NCBI GenBank assembly: GCA_963579925.1
Contig: CAUZJA010000194.1
Span: 1-5,387 of the forward strand
Direction: 5' to 3'
From: UBA1151 sp963579925
GTDB taxonomy: Bacteria; Chloroflexota; Dehalococcoidia; Lucifugimonadales; Lucifugimonadaceae
DNA length: 5,387 nt
The notes beneath the pieces were generated by a model. The model worked only from the letters and a program-made list of their open reading frames with translations, had not been told where the DNA came from and searched no databases. Below, in pieces: positions 1-5,328 of the stretch. Each line of letters starts with the position of its first letter. Within the stretch, counting starts at the first letter, position 1. The translations under genes and the position numbers were made by a program.

Positions 1-87
1 ATCCGGCCTCACAGCTCACTCGGATACCGACCACCAGTGCCTGAGGCAATCATGCCAGCGCTTCGGTTGGTCGCAAATCCGAGATAA
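1..87 (+). CDS. Transposase C-terminal fragment, IS3-like (partial, 5' end outside window)
   Basis: Frame 1 is open from the window edge to a TAA at 85-87 and encodes 28 residues. It begins with IRPHSSLGYRPPVPEA, very close to the RPHSSLGYRPPAPEA ending of the DDE integrase core in many IS3-family OrfB transposases. That motif follows the last catalytic Glu, so only the extreme C-terminus is present and the catalytic residues lie upstream of the window. The tail after it is short and unremarkable. The enzyme would cut and join the ends of its own IS. Whether the full gene is intact cannot be judged. The family call rests on recognising one motif, with no search run; IS481-type elements share similar endings. 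Confidence 0.75.
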   Translation: MRPHSSLGYRPPVPEAIMPALRLVANPR

Positions 88-116
88 TAAGTGGTAACGC
101 TATCGGGGGCAGGTCA
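1..116 (+). mobile_element. 3' end of an IS3-like insertion sequence
   Basis: The transposase stop at 87 is followed 29 bases later by GGGGGCAGGTCA (105-116). Its reverse complement, TGACCTGCCCCC, has the TGA start and C-rich block seen at termini of several IS3-family elements (IS51/IS407-type). A stop about 30 bp inside the terminus is usual for the family. I therefore place the right IS boundary at about 116. The left end and any target-site duplication are outside the window, so the boundary is a prediction. Confidence 0.6.
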
Positions 117-208
117 AGCTCGCTCTCGCCAAGAAAGTTAACGAGAAAATTAAAGAGATGAAGAAGCAGAAGAAAGAGCGCAAGAAGGCAGCCAAAGCTC
201 GCAGCTAG
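98..208 (+). pseudogene. Lysine-rich 3' remnant of a gene probably broken by the IS
   Basis: One frame is open from 98 to a TAG at 206-208. Past the predicted IS boundary at 116 it reads KLALAKKVNEKIKEMKKQKK and continues Lys/Arg/Ala-rich to an ARS end. The other two plus-strand frames hit stops in this stretch (TAA near 138, TGA near 157). There is no start codon before an internal ATG at 158 and no upstream ribosome site, so it cannot be a complete gene. The simplest reading is the basic C-terminal tail of a protein whose gene was interrupted by the insertion. The parent gene is not recognisable; basic tails occur in ribosome-associated and nucleic-acid-binding proteins. Only about 30 codons survive, so chance purine-rich sequence is a real alternative. 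Confidence 0.3.
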
Positions 209-221
209 CTGTGCGCTCTTT
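196..221 (+). terminator. Weak hairpin with short T-run, possible terminator of the broken gene
   Basis: Bases 196-203 can pair with 210-217 (one mismatch, one G-T wobble) around the palindromic centre CAGCTAGCTG, followed by CTCTTT. The stem spans the TAG at 206-208 and the T-run is short, so it would be a poor intrinsic terminator. It fits a gene ending here, but hairpins this weak arise by chance. Confidence 0.18.
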
Positions 222-304
222 GCCCCCGTGACCTGCAGTTCAGTCTGGATGTAACCTTTCTGCCGCAACGCGCCTCACATAGGCGCCGTAATTCCATCGA
301 GTTT
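209..304. other. Intergenic region upstream of the plus-strand operon
   Basis: About 100 bases separate the remnant reading frame from the MaoC-like gene. A promoter must lie here or come from the upstream IS. The best pair I can find is TGACCT (229-234) and TAACCT (252-257) at 17-bp spacing, which matches the sigma70 consensus poorly. I see no operator-like palindrome, riboswitch or small RNA. Confidence 0.3.
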
Positions 305-306
305 AT

Positions 307-310
307 GGAG
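307..310 (+). promoter_or_regulatory. Shine-Dalgarno GGAG that decides the MaoC-like start
   Basis: GGAG at 307-310 is six bases before the ATG at 317. The earlier in-frame ATG at 305 has no comparable site in front of it, and its own bases form part of this one. This favours 317 as the translation start. Confidence 0.6.
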
Positions 311-316
311 CGGCAG

Positions 317-814
317 ATGCCACACGGCAGATTCTTCGAAGAGTTCACTACGGGTGAAGTGATTCAACACTGGCCCGGACGCACGATCACCGAGACCGAC
401 AATACATGGTTCTCGTTATTGACGATGAACCAATCTCCACTGCACGTGGATGCCAACTACAACGCTAAACATTCCCGTTGGGGGCAACCTATAGTTGTCG
501 GGTTGCTGGTGATGTCGATTGCAGTAGGACAGTCCGTAGCGGACATTTCTGCATACGCTGTGGCGAACCTCGAATACGAGAAGGTGACGCACGACGGCCC
601 GACGTTTGCTGGAGACACGATCTATTCTGAGAGCACGATTCTTGAGACTCGCCTGACATCAAGTGGTGAGACTGGAATCGTCTATCTGGAGACACGTGCT
701 CGGAATCAGAATGACGAACTGGTCATGACGCTGAGACGACGAGTTATGATTGCCTCACGAACTCACCCCACGCTTGGCGCTGGCAAGATTCCTGGCCGCC
801 CAGAGGTGTCTTAA
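317..814 (+). CDS. MaoC-like hydratase/dehydratase, mesaconyl/itaconyl-CoA hydratase-type
   Basis: The gene encodes a 165-residue single hot-dog-fold enzyme that would add or remove water at the double bond of an acyl-CoA in the cytoplasm. The FFEEFTTGEV start and GRTITETDNTWFSLLTMN segment (residues 21-38) are typical of the MaoC subgroup related to mesaconyl-CoA hydratase. The active-site segment NQSPLHVD (38-45) keeps the His (H43), but Asn stands where classical R-specific hydratases have Asp. I recall the TMN-x-x-PLH form as normal for this subgroup. The GDTIYSES strand (99-106) and RNQNDELVMTLRR end (129-141) also fit. An alternative ATG at 305 would add four residues; 317 has the better ribosome site. 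The stop overlaps the CoA-transferase start by one base (TAATG), so translation is probably coupled. Family is clear; substrate is inferred from the neighbour and not proven. Confidence 0.88.
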   Translation: MPHGRFFEEFTTGEVIQHWPGRTITETDNTWFSLLTMNQSPLHVDANYNAKHSRWGQPIVVGLLVMSIAVGQSVADISAYAVANLEYEKVTHDGPTFAGDTIYSESTILETRLTSSGETGIVYLETRARNQNDELVMTLRRRVMIASRTHPTLGAGKIPGRPEVS

Positions 815-2025
815 TGGGGCCGTCTTTGGTGATGCGCCCGCCGCTTGAAGGTGTTCGAATCCTTGCGATATCTCAGTTTGGCGCGGGGCCGTTTGGCACA
901 AACGTCCTGGCAGATCTGGGTGCAGAGATCATCAAGATTGAAGACCCCGGAGTCGGTGGCGATGTTGCTCGCTACATTCCGCCATTTGAGATTGATGGCG
1001 ATTCGCTCTACTACCAGTCTTTCAACCGAGGGAAGAAGTCAATCGCTCTTAACCTGCGTTCGGAAGGCGGAATGGCGACGCTGCGTGAGCTTGTGAACGT
1101 CTCTGACGGGGTGTTCAACAACCTGCGCGGTGACTTACCCGCCAAATTGGGGCTCGACTACGAAGCACTGAGCAAGATCAAGCCGGAGATCGTCTGCTGC
1201 TCGCTGTCAGGCTTCGGCAAGACCGGGCCGATGGCAGCTACTCCGGGATATGATTACCTGATCCAGGGCTACGCTGGGTATATGTCGATCACCGGTGAGC
1301 CAGACGGTCCGCCGGGCAAATGCGGCGTATCGATCATCGATTTTGCGGGTGGCTACGCCGCGGCGCTTGGCCTGATGGTGGGCCTGTTTGATGCGCAGAG
1401 AAATGGCGTTGGGCGTGACGTTGATGTGTCGCTGCTGGACACAGCTATTGCGATGCTTTCGTACTTCGCCACGTGGACCCTCAATCGTGACTGGGAGCCA
1501 ACCAGAACGGAAAACTCATCGCACCAGACGCTTGTGCCATCACAGAATTTCCAAACAGCAGACGGCTGGATTGTAATCTTCTGTGCCAAGGAAAAGTTCT
1601 ACCAGAATCTTGTTGAAATCATGGATATGCCTGAACTGGCAGCCGATCCGAGGTTCAATTCATTTGCAGCGCGTCTTAAGAATCGGACAGAGTTGCTGGC
1701 GCTGCTTTCAGAGCGCTTCTTGGGACGCACGACAATTGATTGGCTCACGCTGCTGAACGGCAAAGTGCCGTGTGGGCCGGTGAATGATGTTGCCGGTGCG
1801 CTGGAACTGGATCAGGTGCAGGCCAGAGAGATGATCATTGAGGTTGAGCACCCGGAATACGGCACGATTCGCGAGGTGGCAAACCCGGTCAAGATGGCCG
1901 GTGAAATCAAGCACCCCCCCCCTGCCCCGAAGCTGGGTGAGCATACGGACGATGTGTTGCAGACGTTGCTTGGTTATGGGGACGCTAAGGTCGATGAGCT
2001 GCGTGCGGCGGGGGCGATTGCGTAG
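814..2025 (+). CDS. CaiB/BaiF family (family III) CoA-transferase
   Basis: The product is 403 residues, the usual length for a family III CoA-transferase. These cytoplasmic dimers move CoA between carboxylic acids through an enzyme-aspartyl anhydride. Family motifs appear in order: LEGVRIL (11-17), VLADLGAEIIKIE (31-43), NRGKKSIALNL (71-81), LSGFGKTGP (131-139), IIDFAGGYAAALG (174-186), with D176 as probable catalytic Asp, DVSLLDTAIAML (204-215), VPCGPV (318-323) and APKLGEHTDDVL (371-382). The start at 814 is backed by AGAGG at 802-806, seven bases upstream; a second in-frame ATG at 832 gives the more standard MRPPLEGVRIL and cannot be excluded. It overlaps the hydratase gene by one base and ends six bases before the opposing operon's last stop codon. 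A run of nine C at 1914-1922 lies in the 3' end. Candidate roles include mesaconate/itaconate/succinate-type CoA transfer; the substrate is not determinable. Confidence 0.93.
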   Translation: MGPSLVMRPPLEGVRILAISQFGAGPFGTNVLADLGAEIIKIEDPGVGGDVARYIPPFEIDGDSLYYQSFNRGKKSIALNLRSEGGMATLRELVNVSDGVFNNLRGDLPAKLGLDYEALSKIKPEIVCCSLSGFGKTGPMAATPGYDYLIQGYAGYMSITGEPDGPPGKCGVSIIDFAGGYAAALGLMVGLFDAQRNGVGRDVDVSLLDTAIAMLSYFATWTLNRDWEPTRTENSSHQTLVPSQNFQTADGWIVIFCAKEKFYQNLVEIMDMPELAADPRFNSFAARLKNRTELLALLSERFLGRTTIDWLTLLNGKVPCGPVNDVAGALELDQVQAREMIIEVEHPEYGTIREVANPVKMAGEIKHPPPAPKLGEHTDDVLQTLLGYGDAKVDELRAAGAIA

Positions 2026-2031
2026 TTCGCA

Positions 2032-3108
2032 CTAGGTGAACGAGAAGTTGAGCGCTAGCTCGGTCTCGATCTTCTGGAACCAGCCGATCACTTCCTTGTG
2101 ATACGGGATTCCCTCAGCCGTTCGTTTGTCGGTCTCTTCTGCTTCCAGGAGGCCGGCGTAGACGACTCGTTCGTGCGGCGGTGCTGGTGGGGTGTCGACC
2201 AGCGCGGTTAGGAATTCGTCCATATCTGACTTGAACTTGGCGAGGTCGGTGAATGAGTCGACGTTGTAGGCGGTGAGGTGGAATCCGGGCGTGAGTGCGA
2301 GGAAGCCTGGGCCGATGCCGGTTAGCGTGCTGCCAAGGATGTCGATTACTGCGGTGAAGCCATAACCCTTGTGGGAGCCTTGCTCACGTGTGCCGCCGAT
2401 GGGAAGCATGTGATGCTCACTGGGGAGCGGTCCCTCTTCCATGATGGGTGTTCCATCTGGCATCGCGAGCCAGCCCGGGAGGATTTCTGCGCCGATGCGT
2501 TCCATCAGGCGTACTTTGTTTCCAGCGATCTGAGATGTGCCGACGTCGAAAACGAAATCTGGCATCTTGTCAGCCGGTGCAGCGTATGCAATGGGGTTGG
2601 TGCCGAACATCGGCTCTCCGCCGAATGTAGGCACAGTGCTGAGGCTTCCGCTGGTGGTCATAGCGACGCCGATCATGTCTTGATCCGACGCCCGCATGGC
2701 GTGGTAGCCGGAACCGCCCATGTGACCAACGTTGTGCACACAAACGGACCCCATGCCGAATTCGCGTGCCTTCTCAACGGCCATGTCCATCGCTCGTGGA
2801 GCGACGTGCAGTCCAATTCCGCCGCCGCCATCGATCACTGCAGTGGCGTCAGATTCTCGCTCAACCGTAATCGTGGGAGTTGGATTGAGTTTGCCGTCCT
2901 GGTATAGCTTCACGTAGTTACGGAGCATATTGGATACACCGTGGGTCTCAACTCCCCGCAGGTCGTTCTTCATGAGAACGTCAGCCGCGAGCATAGCGTC
3001 ATCGTCCGAGAGACCCATTGCGAGGAAGATCGCCTCTGTGGCGGGGCGCATCTCCTCAATGGTTACGTAGACGCGGTCTTTCTCTGGGACTTTGAATCGC
3101 TCTAGCAC
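2032..3108 (-). CDS. LDH2/malate dehydrogenase family NAD(P)-dependent 2-hydroxyacid oxidoreductase
   Basis: The 358-residue product belongs to the LDH2/MDG1 fold, unrelated to Rossmann malate dehydrogenases. Members include L-malate, ureidoglycolate and sulfolactate (ComC) dehydrogenases and 2,3-diketogulonate and piperideine-2-carboxylate reductases. They interconvert a 2-hydroxyacid (or related amino/imino acid) and its 2-oxo form. Visible motifs are DLRGVETHG (49-57, with the conserved R and H), GGGGIGLHVAPRAMD (94-108), VHNVGHMGGSGYHA (124-137), MFGTNPIAYAAP (167-178), DVGTS (188-192) and SHKGYGF (245-251). Length is normal. The start is GTG at 3108, with AGG at 3115-3117 six bases away and GGAG at 3119-3122. 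It is last in a three-gene minus-strand operon, 48 bases behind the D-2-hydroxyacid dehydrogenase. Substrate and cofactor preference are unknown. Confidence 0.9.
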   Translation of the reverse strand: MLERFKVPEKDRVYVTIEEMRPATEAIFLAMGLSDDDAMLAADVLMKNDLRGVETHGVSNMLRNYVKLYQDGKLNPTPTITVERESDATAVIDGGGGIGLHVAPRAMDMAVEKAREFGMGSVCVHNVGHMGGSGYHAMRASDQDMIGVAMTTSGSLSTVPTFGGEPMFGTNPIAYAAPADKMPDFVFDVGTSQIAGNKVRLMERIGAEILPGWLAMPDGTPIMEEGPLPSEHHMLPIGGTREQGSHKGYGFTAVIDILGSTLTGIGPGFLALTPGFHLTAYNVDSFTDLAKFKSDMDEFLTALVDTPPAPPHERVVYAGLLEAEETDKRTAEGIPYHKEVIGWFQKIETELALNFSFT

Positions 3109-3156
3109 TTGGTACCTACTCCCGGGTCTTCGTTTGACGGCTACTAAACCTAATAC

Positions 3157-4149
3157 TCAGGCTTTGCCTTCGAGTCGGCTTCGGCCTTCGATTGCTTCTC
3201 TGTTGACGCAGTATGGGGGCCAATCGCCGTTGAGACCAGCCAGAACGTTCTCGACACACATCATTGCCATCTTCATACGAGTGTCGTCTGTTGCGCTGGC
3301 GACGTGTGGCATGACGATGCAGTTATCGAGGGTTAGCAGCAGATGATCGGCGGGTAGAGGCTCTGGGACGGTCACGTCGATAGCGGCGCCTGCGATCTCG
3401 CCAGATTTCAGCGCTTCATATAGCGCTTCCTGGTCGACAACTGGGCCTCGAGTGGTGTTCACGAAGAACGCTGATGACTTCATGAGCTTGAACTGCTCAG
3501 TGGACATGAGGTTGGTTGTCTCTGGCGTGAGCGGGTTGTGCAGAGATACATAGTCTGAGCGCTGCAGCAGCTCTTCTAACGAGTCCACGTATGTGGTTCC
3601 CGGGATGTCATTGCGGGGATTGCGGTTGTGGTAGAGCACTTCCATATCGAATCCGAGGGCGCGCTTTGCAACTTCGGAGCCGATGCGGCCCATGCCAACG
3701 ATGCCCATCGTCTTGTGGTGGATGTCTGTTGCCAGGTATCCGATCGGATCAAAGTCGCCCCACTCACCGGACTTCACGATTCCGGGCAAGTCGTGGATTC
3801 GCCGACCTAACGCCATCACGAGCGAGAATGCGAGGTCTGCTGTGCTTTCAGACAGGATGCCCGGGGTGTTGCAGACGGCGATTCCACGCTCGGTGGCGGC
3901 CGCTTCGTCGATGTTGTCGTAGCCCACACCGAACTCGGCGATGACCTTAAGGTTGGGTGCAGCGTCCATCACTGCGGCATCTACCTGGTTCGTGATGTGG
4001 GCGTAGAGTGCTTCCACATCACCCACGGCGTCAACTAGCGCTGCGTGGTCTGGTGAGTCGGAGTCTTCCCAGATGACGGTATCTGCGGCGGCTCGTAGCT
4101 CCGCTGCTGCCTCGTCAAACGTGCGTCTGGTAACAAGAATCTTGGGCAT
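3157..4149 (-). CDS. D-isomer-specific 2-hydroxyacid dehydrogenase (glyoxylate/hydroxypyruvate reductase-like)
   Basis: This 330-residue Rossmann dehydrogenase would interconvert a 2-oxoacid and a 2-hydroxyacid. The substrate-domain segment FGVGYDNIDEAAATERGI (73-90) is followed by the nucleotide motif GIVGMGRIGSEVAKRALGF (149-167). The catalytic triad is complete: R234 in NTTRGPVVD, E263 in VPEPLP and H282 in MPHVASAT. After the second Rossmann strand comes YHNR (173-176) with Arg and no Asp, which in this family often means NADP(H) is preferred; that is inference. An in-frame ATG at 4179 would add ten residues, but MPKILVTRR is the normal N-terminus. GGAAGG at 4164-4169 sits 14 bases from ATG 4149, longer than usual, so the start is moderately certain. 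It is the middle gene of the operon, 86 bases after the RraA-like gene. Sulfolactate or phosphoglycerate-type substrates are possible alternatives. Confidence 0.92.
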   Translation of the reverse strand: MPKILVTRRTFDEAAAELRAAADTVIWEDSDSPDHAALVDAVGDVEALYAHITNQVDAAVMDAAPNLKVIAEFGVGYDNIDEAAATERGIAVCNTPGILSESTADLAFSLVMALGRRIHDLPGIVKSGEWGDFDPIGYLATDIHHKTMGIVGMGRIGSEVAKRALGFDMEVLYHNRNPRNDIPGTTYVDSLEELLQRSDYVSLHNPLTPETTNLMSTEQFKLMKSSAFFVNTTRGPVVDQEALYEALKSGEIAGAAIDVTVPEPLPADHLLLTLDNCIVMPHVASATDDTRMKMAMMCVENVLAGLNGDWPPYCVNREAIEGRSRLEGKA

Positions 4150-4235
4150 GCGGTCTGTTTTTTCCTTCCAAACATCCATTGGCTCGAATGTTAAGTGGGT
4201 TGGCGGCGGCGGGGTTGTGGCTGAAAAGGGGCTGA

Positions 4236-5045
4236 CTAGGCGCCCTGTTCCTTTTTCCAGTTGTCGAAGTCTTCGTTCATGGCGTCCGAGAAATCGCGAT
4301 CAACTTCTCCCGGTGTGTAGGTGCCTTCGGCGATTCGCTTCTGACCAAACTGGTCCTTCAGGCGAATTTCCTCTGATCGGACTACAACTTCTTCTGCGAG
4401 GTGCGCCGGAATGAAGATGACGCCGGAGTAGGTGCCGAGGACCACGTCTCCAGGCATACATGTGGCCTCGCCAATGCGCACGGGGCCGTTGATGTCGGTC
4501 TGTGTGAGATCGGCGATAGCGGTGGGGTCGAATCCTCTGACGAATGTGCCAAAGTCTGGGATCTCCCGTATCCGCTGCGTGTCCCTGATTCCCCCGTCAA
4601 TTACCATTCCGCGCTTGCCCTTGGCCTTGATCGCCGCTGCGAGGTTATCTCCGGCGAATGTGCCGTATCGGACCTTGCCAAACATCTCAACGACCAGTGC
4701 GTCGCCGTCGACAAGTTCATCGATAACCCACGAGTTCTGGCCGCCGATGCGGCCTTCCTTCTTGCCCTGCGCTTCAACAGCGTCGTTGATATCGGGACGA
4801 AGCGGCACGTAGCGCGCCGTGACTGCCCGGCCAACAAGTACGTGGTCTGGGTGGAGGATCTTCCAGTCGCCAGCAAACTGATCGTTGTAACCGTTGCGGC
4901 GACAGACGCCCCACGCCTCTTCCGTGGTGACCAGTTCCATCCGCTTCAAGATGTCGTCTGAGACCAGCGGTCGTCCGTTGGCGTCGCGGTCGCCTTCCCA
5001 TTCGCTGGTTGCGTCTTTGATGAAGTCTGAATGTGTTAGCTGCAC
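4236..5045 (-). CDS. RraA-family protein, probable class II pyruvate aldolase / oxaloacetate decarboxylase-like enzyme
   Basis: The 269-residue product has an RraA fold. The family holds the RNase E inhibitor RraA and divalent-metal lyases such as 4-hydroxy-4-methyl-2-oxoglutarate/4-carboxy-4-hydroxy-2-oxoadipate aldolase, which split 2-oxoacids to release pyruvate. The lyase signature is intact: FAGDNLAAAIKAKG (130-143) and VIDGGIRD (148-155) place D133, exactly twenty residues, then R154-D155. PGDVVLGTYSGVIFIP (198-213) is the usual C-terminal family segment. Compared with E. coli RraA (about 160 residues) it has an N-terminal extension of roughly 60 residues and a C-terminal one of about 30. 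Translation starts at GTG 5045, decided by GGAG at 5052-5055 six bases upstream. As first gene of the operon with two 2-hydroxyacid dehydrogenases, a metabolic role is far likelier than RNase regulation. Substrate unknown. Confidence 0.88.
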   Translation of the reverse strand: MQLTHSDFIKDATSEWEGDRDANGRPLVSDDILKRMELVTTEEAWGVCRRNGYNDQFAGDWKILHPDHVLVGRAVTARYVPLRPDINDAVEAQGKKEGRIGGQNSWVIDELVDGDALVVEMFGKVRYGTFAGDNLAAAIKAKGKRGMVIDGGIRDTQRIREIPDFGTFVRGFDPTAIADLTQTDINGPVRIGEATCMPGDVVLGTYSGVIFIPAHLAEEVVVRSEEIRLKDQFGQKRIAEGTYTPGEVDRDFSDAMNEDFDNWKKEQGA

Positions 5046-5051
5046 TACTTG

Positions 5052-5055
5052 CTCC
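5052..5055 (-). promoter_or_regulatory. Shine-Dalgarno GGAG for the GTG start of the RraA-like gene
   Basis: On the minus strand GGAG is followed by six bases and then GTG (5045-5043). The good spacing supports this non-ATG start, and the next in-frame ATG (residue 36) would remove much of the N-terminal region. Confidence 0.6.
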
Positions 5056-5108
5056 GCTGGCCTGTGATTGACGATAGGTACTTGATTAGGAAGTGACCGG
5101 CGACCGAG

Positions 5109-5138
5109 ATTCTAACGCGAAGCAAGGTTCGGTGTAAC
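5109..5138 (-). promoter_or_regulatory. Candidate sigma70-type promoter of the three-gene operon
   Basis: Read on the minus strand, GTTACA (5138-5133) and TAGAAT (5114-5109) are separated by 18 bases. They match the -35 and -10 consensus at four and five of six positions. Transcription would start near 5102 and give a leader of about 57 bases before the GTG start. No clear operator palindrome is visible. This rests on consensus matching only. Confidence 0.4.
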
Positions 5139-5176
5139 TCTCTGGCCTCTACTCACATCTGATTGGAAACACTGGG

Positions 5177-5213
5177 TGAGACCGTCAGCAATATTTCATG
5201 AGACCGTCAGCAA
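5177..5213. repeat. Two perfect 15-bp direct repeats, probable IS terminal binding sites
   Basis: TGAGACCGTCAGCAA occurs at 5177-5191 and again at 5199-5213, separated by seven bases, a period of 22 (about two helical turns). Bases immediately outside the copies differ, so the unit is exactly 15 bp. It lies between the operon promoter and a transposase tail. The TGA start facing the catabolic genes suits an IS terminus with repeated transposase-binding sites. Confidence 0.7.
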
Positions 5214-5328
5214 CACGGGGCGAGTCCGATTGGAGAAAGGGCAATGGATTTGAAGAAGGCAGTCTGTGGTGGTCCCGGTCGTCTGAACAGCGATGTGGGA
5301 TGTTATAAGTGGAATCGCCTGCCGTAGA

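Noticed and set aside
109..236. Inverted 8-mer GCAGGTCA (109-116) and TGACCTGC (229-236)
   Set aside because: The second copy lacks the C-run expected right after TGACCTGC in an IS end, and no transposase lies between. Eight bases is too short to exclude chance.
50..268. Minus-strand 72-codon frame with a leucine/phenylalanine-rich, membrane-like segment
   Set aside because: It starts at TTG without a good ribosome site, and its hydrophobic stretch is just the antisense of the lysine-rich AAG/AAA codons. It also crosses the predicted IS boundary and runs antisense into the transposase tail.
2371..2907. 178-codon plus-strand frame
   Set aside because: It lies wholly antisense to the LDH2-type gene, whose protein shows clear family motifs. 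The antisense product has no recognisable motif.
4401..4961. 186-codon plus-strand frame, with another overlapping at 4432-4812
   Set aside because: Both are antisense shadows of the RraA-like gene, which carries an intact family signature.
5117..5132. CGAA/TTCG mini-palindrome between the predicted -35 and -10 boxes
   Set aside because: Only four base pairs per arm; too weak to call an operator.
5244..5327. Plus-strand mini-ORF of 27 codons (MDLKKAVCGG...) with GGAGA seven bases upstream
   Set aside because: It sits in the predicted non-coding tail of the right-hand IS and resembles no known peptide. A short frame with a decent ribosome site is expected by chance; conservation across IS copies would be needed to revive it.
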